The notes beneath the pieces are model-generated. The model ran no database searches, had not been told where the DNA came from, and worked only from the letters and a program-made list of their open reading frames with translations. The translations under genes and the position numbers were made by a program. DNA of 64,000 nucleotides from CAZZNQ01 sp964655775. GTDB lineage: Bacteria; Planctomycetota; Brocadiia; SM23-32. Numbering within the stretch: the stretch's first letter is position 1; each line of letters starts with the position of its first letter. Below, one piece after another: positions 42,074 to 49,916 of the stretch. The DNA lies in assembly GCA_964655775.1 (NCBI GenBank), contig CAZZNQ010000004.1, forward strand, positions 1 to 64,000, given 5' to 3'.

Positions 42074-42427
42074 TTAGCCTCTGCCTCTTCCGCCTCTCCA
42101 GCCGTGCCTGCCCCGTTGACGACGCCCCGCTCCCGGGACGAACTGAACCGGTCCGCCCTCGATCGCGAGCGCACATCCCTGCACGAAGGCAGTGGCGATT
42201 TTGCGCCGCGCCTCGGCCAGAATGCGGCTGACCGTCGGCCTGGAAACGCCCAGGCTCTCCGCCACCGCCGCCTGATCCATACCCAGGTGGTCGGCAAGTC
42301 GGACGGCCTCGTATTCGTCCAGAGCGAGCGTTATCCAGTCCAACTCGCGGGCCGGCACGCCGGCCGGCTTGAACACCGAGGCCGGCGGCCGGTGGCCCAC
42401 AAAGCGTTGCTTCTTGTTACGGGGCAT
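42074..42427 (-). CDS. DUF134-family HTH regulator
   Basis: A 117-residue DNA-binding protein of the DUF134 type. It has PPASVFKPAGVPARELDWITLALDEYEAVRLADHLGMDQAAVAESLGVSRPTVSRILAEARRKIA, where LGMDQAAVAESLGVSRPTVS forms a sigma-like helix-turn-helix. The C-terminus is Gly/Arg-rich. DUF134 genes lead ORP-type operons and are thought to control them. A consensus sigma-70 promoter and a palindrome at the start site lie directly upstream, which suggests autorepression. ATG at 42427 follows GGAG by five bases. Confidence 0.88.
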   Translation of the reverse strand: MPRNKKQRFVGHRPPASVFKPAGVPARELDWITLALDEYEAVRLADHLGMDQAAVAESLGVSRPTVSRILAEARRKIATAFVQGCALAIEGGPVQFVPGAGRRQRGRHGWRGGRGRG

Positions 42428-42442
42428 CAGCACTCCATTATG

Positions 42443-42452
42443 AACATATGTT
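42443..42452. promoter_or_regulatory. operator palindrome at the DUF134 start site
   Basis: AACATATGTT is a perfect 10-base palindrome, with further partial symmetry outside (ATAATA on one side, CATAAT on the other). It covers the predicted +1 (near 42447), an ideal place for a repressor to block the promoter. The nearest candidate binder is the DUF134 protein itself. Confidence 0.7.
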
Positions 42453-42453
42453 T

Positions 42454-42482
42454 ATTATAGGCCGCCGACTGGGGCCTGTCAA
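42454..42482 (-). promoter_or_regulatory. consensus sigma-70 promoter of the DUF134-Mrp operon
   Basis: On the minus strand TTGACA (42477-42482), 17 bases, TATAAT (42454-42459): an exact consensus match. Such a strong promoter normally needs repression, in line with the palindrome next to it. Confidence 0.85.
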
Positions 42483-42648
42483 GGCTTGTTTCCGAATTCT
42501 GTCGATGCTGGTCGGCGGTCGGCGCGATTGCATCCGACGGGCCTTTCAGGTAGCATGGCCGTTCCGGAGAGCAGCAGGGCCGCAAGGGGGACTCAGGTCC
42601 GCATCGGCCGTTCCGCACCGAAACAGCAAACCTGAAGGAGGAGGAAGG

Positions 42649-43134
42649 ATGCCGAACCTATTTTCCGTGCGCGAGCTTGTGGAAGTGGCCATCCAGGAGG
42701 AGCAGACGGGAGCGACCTTCTACCGGGCTCTTGCGGAGAGCACGGACTCGGCGGAGCTGGAGGAGTTCGCCCTGGAGGTGGCCGAGATGGAGGACGAGCA
42801 CGAGCAGAAGTTTAAGCAGATGCTCGAGGGGTTGGGCGAGTACGAACCGACCGGCGAGTCGTACGCGGGCGAGTACGAATCCTACATGTCCTACCTTCTG
42901 GAAGGGCGCATATTCCCGGTGGGCGACGAGAGCCGCAAGATGGCGCAGCGCCAGATGTCCGACGAGGAGGCCGTCGAGACGGCGATGGGCCTGGAGCGCA
43001 ACACGCTGTTGTTCTACCTGGAGATGCTGCGCTTCATCCCCGAACAGCACAGGTCTCTGCTGGACGACATCATCACCGAAGAGCGCCAGCACGTGCGTGA
43101 CTTCGCGCAGTACAAGGCGGACCACTTCGCTTAA
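42649..43134 (+). CDS. rubrerythrin/ferritin-like diiron protein
   Basis: A 161-residue ferritin-like four-helix bundle without a rubredoxin domain. Diiron ligands are visible as IQEEQTGATFYRAL, EMEDEHEQKF, ETAMGLERNTLLFY and ITEERQHVRDFAQY. Such proteins reduce hydrogen peroxide or store iron. A run of AAGGAGGAGGAAGG precedes the ATG, a strong ribosome-binding site. It is divergent from the DUF134 operon and could share its control region; the 221 bases 42428-42648 hold the DUF134 promoter and no clear promoter of its own. Confidence 0.88.
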   Translation: MPNLFSVRELVEVAIQEEQTGATFYRALAESTDSAELEEFALEVAEMEDEHEQKFKQMLEGLGEYEPTGESYAGEYESYMSYLLEGRIFPVGDESRKMAQRQMSDEEAVETAMGLERNTLLFYLEMLRFIPEQHRSLLDDIITEERQHVRDFAQYKADHFA

Positions 43135-43141
43135 GAAGCCG

Positions 43142-43165
43142 CGGGGCCTGTGACGGTCGGCCCCG
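43142..43165. terminator. hairpin between convergent genes
   Basis: CGGGGCC and GGCCCCG (7 bp) enclose ten bases between the diiron gene stop and the stop of the small membrane protein gene. There is no T-run, so this is only a likely terminator. Confidence 0.45.
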
Positions 43166-43172
43166 ACTAAAG

Positions 43173-43433
43173 TCACCGCGCATGTCCGGCAGGCGTCGGC
43201 TCGGCCCCCCGGGCCGGCGCCTGTTCTTTGCGCTCCTTCAACAGCTCCCGGATGTCCGCCAGCGTTTCGATTACCTCCGTGAGGAGCTCGGTCTCCTCCG
43301 AAGCGGTTTCGGTCACCTGGACAAACTGTCTCTCCAGCACCGCCGTTTTGTAGCTGTTCCGCACGGCGAGGATGCAGGCGAACAGCGCCAGCGCCAGGCA
43401 AACAAACCAGGCGATCAGTTGAGACGGGTTCAT
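43173..43433 (-). CDS. small one-TM protein translationally coupled to the exporter
   Basis: An 86-residue protein with one membrane helix (about 5-25), an Arg-Asn-Ser-Tyr juncture and a helical tail (EETELLTEVIETLADIRELLKERKE). Its ATG overlaps the stop of the ABC exporter gene by 4 bp (ATGA), so it is made from the same message in fixed ratio. I do not recognise a family. It may be an accessory subunit of the exporter. Confidence 0.72.
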   Translation of the reverse strand: MNPSQLIAWFVCLALALFACILAVRNSYKTAVLERQFVQVTETASEETELLTEVIETLADIRELLKERKEQAPARGAEPTPAGHAR

Positions 43434-45493
43434 TCGGCGTTCCCTCCTATTTGCGGCTGGTCTTGCTGGCCCATGAACTGCAGCTTGCACAGCCTCATGT
43501 ACTCCCCGCCGAGCTCCAGCAGCTCGTCGTGGCTGCCCTGCTCTACTATGCGGCCGCCCCTGAGCACGATTATCTTGTCCGCGTGACGCACCGTGGAGAG
43601 CCGGTGTGCGATGACCAGGGTCGTGCGGCCCGCCATCAGGTTGTTCAGACCGCGCTGGACCAGCACCTCGGACTGGGCATCCAGGCTGGAGGTGGCCTCG
43701 TCGAGGATCAGAATCGGCGCGTTCTTGAGCAGGGCGCGGGCGATCGTCACGCACTGGCGCTGCCCCCCGGAGAGCCGCCCGCCCGACTCGCCCACCAGGG
43801 TATCGTAGCCGTCCGGCAGGCTGTCGATGAACTCATGGATGTTGGCGGCTCGGGCGGCCTCGATCACTTCCTCTTCGGTGGCGGCGGGGCGTCCGTAGCG
43901 TATGTTCTCGGAGATGGAGCGGTTGAACAGGAACGGATGCTGACCGACGATGCCGATCTGACCCATCAGGCTGTCGCGCGTGATGTTGCGTACGTCATGT
44001 CCGTCGATCTCGACAGAGCCGCGGTCGACGTCGTAGAACCGGGGGATCAGGTCCAGCAGCGTGCTCTTGCCGGCGCCGGTCTCGCCCACAATGGCGTACA
44101 TGCTGCCGGCCTCCACGCAGAGGTCGATGTCCCTGAGCACGGGTTCGTCGTCGTAACCGAACCATACGTTGTTGTAGCGGATGCCCTCGCGCACGCCGTC
44201 GATCTCGACGGCATCGGGGCTGTCGACGATGTCCGCCGTCGTGTCAAGTAGTTCGAAGATGCGCACAACGCCCGGAGTGCTGGACTGCAGGTCGGCGTAC
44301 GCCCGCACAGTTCTGCGCACCGAGCCCACCATGATACCCAGCGACAGCATGCAGGCGAGCATCTCGCCCACGGTGAGTTGCCCGGTGGAGATGAGCCGGT
44401 CGGCCAGAAGGACTATCAGCGACACGGGGAGCAGATACAGGTACTCGGGCAGGTTCTGCGCCAGGGCACGGTTGCGCACCAGGCGGAAGGCCTGCCGGAG
44501 CTGGTCGCGGTTCCTCTCTCGGAAGGCCTGGCACTCCGCGTCCTCCATGTTGAACGCTTTTACGACGCGTATTCCGCTGAGCATCTGCGTGATGGAGTCG
44601 GTGATGTCCGCCAGGCGCTGCAGGTTGCGGTGCCCGTAGCGGCGGATGCGGGAGCCGTACCGGCCCATGACGAAGATCAGGGGCGGAAACGTAACGTGGG
44701 CGAGCAACGTCAGCTCCCAGCTCATGTAGATCGCGACGCCGAGCAGGATGAACAGCCGCATCGGCTCCAGCAGTATGGTGCCGAACAGAATCTTGACGGC
44801 AACCTGCGTGCTGTTCACGTCGTTGGTAAGCCGGCTGACGAGCTCGCCGCTGCGGTGGCGGGCGAAGAAGTTGAGCGACAGGCGCGAGATCTTCTCGAAG
44901 ATGGCGACGCGGATGTCCGCCATGATGCTCCAGACCACTCGCCGATGCGCGTACTCCTGCAGGAAGCCGGAGATGACCAGCAAAGGTCCTATCAGAAAGG
45001 CGATCAGGAGCGCGATCTTCTTGGGATCGCCCTCGGGCGACAGCAGGTCCATCGCGCCCCGGACCGGCGGCAGGGCCTTCAGCCAGCCCGTAATCCGCTT
45101 CTTGGTCGCCTCCAGGGGCTCGTCCGGCATCGCCTCTTCTTCGGTAGCGATGGTCTCTGCACCGCCCGCATCCGGCGGCTGCGCCGCGCCTGCATCGGCG
45201 TGTTGTTGCACGGCCGTGCCAGCCGCTGCGGGGTCATCCGGACTTCCACCCTCTGTCGAAGCGGCGGCCTCGGAGCCGTCCGCGTTCGGTGGCTGGTCCG
45301 CACTTGCCTCGGCGTGCTGCCGCGCGGCTATGGCATCGATCATGGGCTGGAACAGCAGCACCAGCGATCCGTTCACCAGATTGAACAACGTCATCGCCAG
45401 AAAGGCGGCGATGATCATGCGCCAGTGGCTGCCTGCGAAGGAGTAGAACCTAAGCAGCTTGCCGTATTCGGCCTGTTCCTCGCTTTTGGACAT
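43430..45493 (-). CDS. MsbA-like ABC exporter with a duplicated periplasmic insert
   Basis: A 687-residue fused membrane/ATPase exporter of the MsbA type (lipid or lipid-linked export). The ATPase domain shows VGETGAGKSTLLDL (Walker A), SGGQRQCVTIARAL (signature) and ILILDEATSSLD (Walker B), with H in VIAHRLSTVRHAD. A disordered, Ala/Pro/Asp-rich insert at residues 57-128 separates helices 1 and 2, made of two similar units of about 39 residues. The insert faces the periplasm. The core transporter is otherwise normal. Confidence 0.9.
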   Translation of the reverse strand: MSKSEEQAEYGKLLRFYSFAGSHWRMIIAAFLAMTLFNLVNGSLVLLFQPMIDAIAARQHAEASADQPPNADGSEAAASTEGGSPDDPAAAGTAVQQHADAGAAQPPDAGGAETIATEEEAMPDEPLEATKKRITGWLKALPPVRGAMDLLSPEGDPKKIALLIAFLIGPLLVISGFLQEYAHRRVVWSIMADIRVAIFEKISRLSLNFFARHRSGELVSRLTNDVNSTQVAVKILFGTILLEPMRLFILLGVAIYMSWELTLLAHVTFPPLIFVMGRYGSRIRRYGHRNLQRLADITDSITQMLSGIRVVKAFNMEDAECQAFRERNRDQLRQAFRLVRNRALAQNLPEYLYLLPVSLIVLLADRLISTGQLTVGEMLACMLSLGIMVGSVRRTVRAYADLQSSTPGVVRIFELLDTTADIVDSPDAVEIDGVREGIRYNNVWFGYDDEPVLRDIDLCVEAGSMYAIVGETGAGKSTLLDLIPRFYDVDRGSVEIDGHDVRNITRDSLMGQIGIVGQHPFLFNRSISENIRYGRPAATEEEVIEAARAANIHEFIDSLPDGYDTLVGESGGRLSGGQRQCVTIARALLKNAPILILDEATSSLDAQSEVLVQRGLNNLMAGRTTLVIAHRLSTVRHADKIIVLRGGRIVEQGSHDELLELGGEYMRLCKLQFMGQQDQPQIGGNAE

Positions 45494-45689
45494 AGCGCGA
45501 CTGAGTGGAGGTGTGTGTTGTCTGCGCGCGCACGGCGCGCGGCCCGGTTCGGTGTGCAGGCAAGATCATACCCCGCCGTCGGACACACCGTCAAGACGGA
45601 GAGCGTCAACAGCATTGACACTGCCGGACCGTGTCCCTACAATCAAAGCGAGCGGATAACGGTGAGTTTGTGAAGGAGCGCATTGTCCG

Positions 45690-47462
45690 TTGCAGAGCGG
45701 AGGCGGCGTACCACCGAGCGCAGGTTCTGGCGGGCTGACCGCGGGCAGCCGAGTGGCGGGCTACGTGCTCACGCTCCAGATCGCGGGGGACGGTTTCTGC
45801 AGTCTCTGGCTGACGAAGCCGGAGGAGGACGGCTACGGGGACACCTGCCTGCGTGTGATACCGGCGGACAATCTCATCTCGCCCGGGACACGGGACCGTT
45901 TCAGGTCGAACCTGGAGTTCTGGATGTCCCTTGAGCCGACCACCACCGTGGACCTGTACGATTGCGGCCACGAGGACGGGCGCTACTTCATGCTCATGCG
46001 CTACATGCCAAAAGGCTCGGCGGCCGACCAGCTCAAGGACACTTCGTGGACGAGCGAGGCGCTGACGACGTTTGCCGTGGATCTGGCATCCTCGCTGCGC
46101 AACCTGCACTCCAGCGTCGGCCCTCACGGGAACCTGAAACCCTCCAATATCTTCCCCACGCTGGACCGCGGCGTGCTCCTGAGCGACTATATGCTGCCGC
46201 TGTGGCTGGACGAGCTGGAATCCGGCTCCCAGAAGCTCGTTCCCAGGATCCTGCATCCGTATCGCGCTCCCGAGCAGCACAGCGACCCCCGCGACTACGA
46301 CACCCGTAGCGACGTATTCACCTTCGGCATGGTGATGCTCTGGTGCCTGAGCGGCGAGGTGCCCTCGCCCGAGGATGCTGAGTCGGCGGCGAAGGAGGCC
46401 AACTGGCCACCGGGAATGGCCAAGATCGTCAGGCGGTGTCTGAGGAAGAATCCGGATAAGCGGTTCGCGGACGCCATGGAGCTGTTCGAGGCCCTCTGCG
46501 CCAGCACAGGCCGCACGCCGTTGCCGAGCGAGGCCAGGCAATCCGAGAAGACGGGAACGCAACCGGAGCCATCGGCGCCGCAGGTGCCGCCGCCCAGCCC
46601 GTCTGTGACGGCCGACAGGCTGGAGGAGGCGGAGATTTTCATCGGGAAGGGGCGCCTGGACGACGCGGTGGCGATCCTGGAGACGCTGCCGCCGGGGACG
46701 CCAGGGATGGCCGACCTTCTTGACGAAGTGGAGAGGCGGCAGGAGGCCAGCGAACGACTCGCCGACGAGGCGGTGCGTCTGGCAGGAATGGGCAAGATAG
46801 AGGCAGCCGCCGACAGCCTGCGGCAGGCGGAGACGCTCTGGATTGACTGCGAGACGGTCCAGGCCGTGAAGTCGGAGCTTTCCGTGGCGGCGGACGAGGA
46901 CAGCGCCTTTCGCACCGGCAAGGTGCCTTTCACGCTGCGAGATGCCCTTGACGCGAGACGCTATGCGGAAGCCAGGCCGCTGGTGGAGCGCCTTCTGGAA
47001 GAGGAGTACCTCAGCGACGAGGCGCGCCGCACCATCGAGGAATTCAAGCTGGGAAGGGCGCGGAAGGGGCTGCTGGACAGCGTGAAGGCGGCCAGGAAGA
47101 TGGTAGTGGCCGGCCAGATGGACCGGGCCCGTCATCACTGGCTTGAGGCGGCGAAGTGGATCCCCAGTGGGCCCGAGCGCGACAAGCTGCTGCGGTTCGC
47201 AGAAGCCACTGCGCGCGGCAAGCTCCGCGTCGGTGACGTTCCCGATGAGAAAACCATCGCAGACGCCGCGCCGTCGCCGCAGCCGACGGGCCCGGATCTC
47301 GAGCTGCCGCCCGAACTGCAGGCGAAGCTGGACGATCTCACGGCCGAGGAGAGGGTGGAGGAGGAGAAGCGTCGTAACCTCCGGCTCCTTGTGATACTTG
47401 GCGTGGTGTCGGTGCTGATCGGAATGGCGCTGGCCCTGATACTGGGCTATGCGTTCTTCTGA
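45690..47462 (+). CDS. tail-anchored Ser/Thr pseudokinase with helical repeats
   Basis: A 590-residue protein. Residues 22-270 are a protein-kinase fold: glycine-loop-like IAGDGFCSLW, YRAPEQ at 191-196 and RSDVFTFGMVMLW. Catalytic residues are changed: the ATP-binding Lys is Arg55, the HRD Asp is Asn148 (HGNLKPSN), and DFG is SDY (Asp166 kept). Residues 305-520 are helical, TPR-like. A single membrane helix is the last 25 residues, so the kinase part is cytoplasmic. It starts at TTG with AAGGAG 11 bases upstream. The lost residues suggest a scaffold or sensor, not a kinase. Confidence 0.8.
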   Translation: MQSGGGVPPSAGSGGLTAGSRVAGYVLTLQIAGDGFCSLWLTKPEEDGYGDTCLRVIPADNLISPGTRDRFRSNLEFWMSLEPTTTVDLYDCGHEDGRYFMLMRYMPKGSAADQLKDTSWTSEALTTFAVDLASSLRNLHSSVGPHGNLKPSNIFPTLDRGVLLSDYMLPLWLDELESGSQKLVPRILHPYRAPEQHSDPRDYDTRSDVFTFGMVMLWCLSGEVPSPEDAESAAKEANWPPGMAKIVRRCLRKNPDKRFADAMELFEALCASTGRTPLPSEARQSEKTGTQPEPSAPQVPPPSPSVTADRLEEAEIFIGKGRLDDAVAILETLPPGTPGMADLLDEVERRQEASERLADEAVRLAGMGKIEAAADSLRQAETLWIDCETVQAVKSELSVAADEDSAFRTGKVPFTLRDALDARRYAEARPLVERLLEEEYLSDEARRTIEEFKLGRARKGLLDSVKAARKMVVAGQMDRARHHWLEAAKWIPSGPERDKLLRFAEATARGKLRVGDVPDEKTIADAAPSPQPTGPDLELPPELQAKLDDLTAEERVEEEKRRNLRLLVILGVVSVLIGMALALILGYAFF

Positions 47463-47505
47463 TCGCCCAATCGGGTCGTCCCGACCCGTGACGAGGTCCC
47501 ACAGG

Positions 47506-47534
47506 TTGCGTCTCCGCCGGGTCAGGGGTATAAT
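47506..47534 (+). promoter_or_regulatory. promoter of thiC
   Basis: TTGCGT (47506-47511) and a consensus TATAAT (47529-47534) with a 17-base spacer. A hairpin CGGGTCG/CGACCCG (47472-47488) precedes it and may end the pseudokinase transcript. The leader of about 105 bases shows no recognisable TPP riboswitch. Confidence 0.55.
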
Positions 47535-47647
47535 CGTTTGCGAGGATTGGCGCGCCTGATGGCGAGCCCAGTGCGACCTTCCACCGATTCCACAGAGATC
47601 CTGCGGCCGCCATACCGGCGGCGTGCGACGGGCTCAAGAGGACTCCG

Positions 47648-48922
47648 ATGACGCAGTTGCAGAGCGCCCTGAGGGGCGAGACGACAAAGGAAATGCGCGC
47701 CGTTGCCGAGGCCGAGAGCGTCGGTGTGGAGGCCCTGCTGGGCGGCGTTGCCGCGGGTACGGCCGTGGTATTGGCGAACGTGAACCACCCACACGTCGAG
47801 CCGCTTGGGGTGGGAGCGGGCCTGCGGACAAAGGTGAACGCCAACCTGGGCACATCGCCCGAGCGATCGGACCTGGAGTGCGAACTGGCCAAGCTGGCCT
47901 GTGCCATTGACGCCGGCGCCGACGCCGTAATGGATCTGAGCACCGGCGGCGACATCGACTCGGTGCGTCGCGCGGTGATCGAGCACTCGTCCGTCGCGGT
48001 TGGCACGGTTCCCATCTACCAGGCGGCCATCGAGGCAGGCGGACCCGAGGAAATGTCCGCTGAGAGCTACCTGCGTGTCTTCGAGCGTCATGCCCGCGAC
48101 GGCGTCGACTTCGCCACGGTCCACGCCGGCGTGATCCGGGCGGCCATGCCGTTGTTGGAGCGGCGACTGCTGGGCGTGGTGAGCCGCGGAGGCGCGTTCC
48201 TGGTGAAGTGGATGCGCCGCCATGCTCGGGAGAGCTTCCTCTACGAGTGCTTCGACGACGTGCTGGCCATCGCCAGGGAGTACGACGTGACGATGAGCCT
48301 GGGCGACGGCCTGAGGCCCGGCTGCATCGACGACGCGACCGACGAGGCGCAACTGCACGAACTGCGCGTGCTGGGCGAGCTGGCGGGGCGCTGCAAGGAT
48401 GCCGGCGTCCAGGCCATGATCGAGGGTCCCGGCCACGTTCCGCTGGACCAGGTAGAGCGCAACGTGCGCCTGGAGAAGGAGCACTGCAACGGGGCGCCGT
48501 TCTATGTGCTGGGTCCGCTACCGACCGACGTGGCGCCCGGGTACGACCACGTGGTCAGCGCTATCGGCGGGGCACTCGCGGCGTGGCACGGCGCCGATTT
48601 CCTCTGCTACGTCACGCCGAAAGAGCATATCGGCCTGCCGAACGCGGACGAGGTGCGGGAGGGTATAACGGCCAGCCGCATAGCCGCCCACATCGGCGAC
48701 GTGGCCAAGGGCAACGACGGCGCGCGCGATCTGGACCGTCGGATGGCGCAGGCCCGAGCGGCTCGGGATTGGGACGCGATGCTGAGCATAGCGATAACGC
48801 AGGACAGGTTCCGCGATCTTCTGGGCGGCGAGTCGCGCGAGGACCGATGCTCCATGTGCGGCGAGTACTGCGCCGTGAAACTGTTCCGCGAGGAACTGGA
48901 GCACGGTCGGTCCGGTCGCTGA
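47648..48922 (+). CDS. thiC: phosphomethylpyrimidine synthase (short ThiC class)
   Basis: A 424-residue radical-SAM enzyme that makes the thiamine pyrimidine from AIR. Typical segments are ANVNHPHVEPLGVGAGLRTKVNAN, MDLSTGGDID, LGDGLRPG, MIEGPGHVPLDQ and GPLPTDVAPGYDHV. The C-terminal cluster motif reads CSMCGEYC (C401, C404, C408). The short ThiC class lacks the N-terminal extension of E. coli ThiC. The paralog BzaF (benzimidazole synthase for cobamides) is similar, so the ThiC call rests on general resemblance. Next in the operon are nadA and a dehydratase activator. Confidence 0.85.
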   Translation: MTQLQSALRGETTKEMRAVAEAESVGVEALLGGVAAGTAVVLANVNHPHVEPLGVGAGLRTKVNANLGTSPERSDLECELAKLACAIDAGADAVMDLSTGGDIDSVRRAVIEHSSVAVGTVPIYQAAIEAGGPEEMSAESYLRVFERHARDGVDFATVHAGVIRAAMPLLERRLLGVVSRGGAFLVKWMRRHARESFLYECFDDVLAIAREYDVTMSLGDGLRPGCIDDATDEAQLHELRVLGELAGRCKDAGVQAMIEGPGHVPLDQVERNVRLEKEHCNGAPFYVLGPLPTDVAPGYDHVVSAIGGALAAWHGADFLCYVTPKEHIGLPNADEVREGITASRIAAHIGDVAKGNDGARDLDRRMAQARAARDWDAMLSIAITQDRFRDLLGGESREDRCSMCGEYCAVKLFREELEHGRSGR

Positions 48923-48951
48923 CGGAGAGCTCCTTCCGACGGGAGAAGAAA

Positions 48952-49872
48952 ATGTCGACGCTGAGCGACGATGCGGCGATTCTCAAGTCCGAGATCGCTC
49001 AACTGAAGAAGACGCGCAACGCCGTGATCCTGGCGCACTTCTACCAGCGTCCCGCGGTGCAGGTGCTGGCGGACTTCACGGGCGACTCGCTGGCCCTGAG
49101 CCGTAAGGCGGCCGAGACGCAGGCCGACGTTATTGTCTTCTGCGGCGTACGCTTCATGGCGGAGACCGCCGCAATCCTCAATCCGGGCAAAGTTGTGCTT
49201 CTGCCGGAGCTCTCGGCTGGCTGCGCCATGGCGGACATGGCCACGGCGGAGGCCGTGCGTGAGCGGCGCGCGGAACTGCCCCCCGATACGGCCGTTGTCA
49301 GCTACGTGAACAGCACGGCGGCGGTGAAGGCCGAGTCGGACGTCTGCTGCACCTCCTCGAACGCCGTGCGCGTTGTCGACTCGCTGGATGAAGACAACGT
49401 GCTGTTTGTCCCCGACCGCAACCTGGGCAGCTACATCGCCGAACAGACGGACAAGCAGGTGTTCCCCTGGGACGGCCACTGCTACGTGCACGACCCCGGC
49501 ATCAGCACCGGCGTGATCCGCGAGTTGAAGCGGCTGCACCCGCACGCCGAGACGATGGTCCATCCGGAATGCGCGAAGGCCGTTCGCAGCCTTGCGGACT
49601 TTGTGGGCAGCACGGGCCAGATGCTGGAGCACGCAACCGACTCTGAATCGAGGCAGTTCATCGTCGGGACGGAGGAGGGATTCCTCTATCCGCTTCAGGA
49701 GCGCAACCCCCGCAAGGAGTTCTACGCCCCGGGCAGCGTGTGCTCGTCGATGCGGCTCTGCACGCTGGTCTCCGTTCGGCGCGTGCTGGACCGCATGGAC
49801 AATGTTGTGACCGTTCCCGATGACGTTCGCGAAGGGGCGGCCGCCGCGCTGGAGCGCATGCTCCGGGTGTGA
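48952..49872 (+). CDS. nadA: quinolinate synthase
   Basis: A 306-residue [4Fe-4S] enzyme that condenses iminoaspartate with dihydroxyacetone phosphate to quinolinate in NAD synthesis. Segments are VILAHFYQRPAVQVLADFTGDSL, FCGVRFMAETAAIL, PELSAGCAMADM, VSYVNSTAAVKAESDVCCTSSNA and MVHPECAKAV, supplying the cluster cysteines. GGGAGAAGA lies before the ATG. nadB and nadC are not in the window. It starts 29 bp after thiC. Confidence 0.94.
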   Translation: MSTLSDDAAILKSEIAQLKKTRNAVILAHFYQRPAVQVLADFTGDSLALSRKAAETQADVIVFCGVRFMAETAAILNPGKVVLLPELSAGCAMADMATAEAVRERRAELPPDTAVVSYVNSTAAVKAESDVCCTSSNAVRVVDSLDEDNVLFVPDRNLGSYIAEQTDKQVFPWDGHCYVHDPGISTGVIRELKRLHPHAETMVHPECAKAVRSLADFVGSTGQMLEHATDSESRQFIVGTEEGFLYPLQERNPRKEFYAPGSVCSSMRLCTLVSVRRVLDRMDNVVTVPDDVREGAAAALERMLRV

Positions 49873-49916
49873 ACCCCGGGCCCCGTCCCGCCGCAGTCTT
49901 CGGAGAAGTCTCTCCC

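Noticed and set aside
47463..47647. Possible TPP riboswitch upstream of thiC
   Set aside because: No CTGAGA or ACCTGATCTGGATAAT-like core is present; only a hairpin and a sigma-70 promoter are seen.
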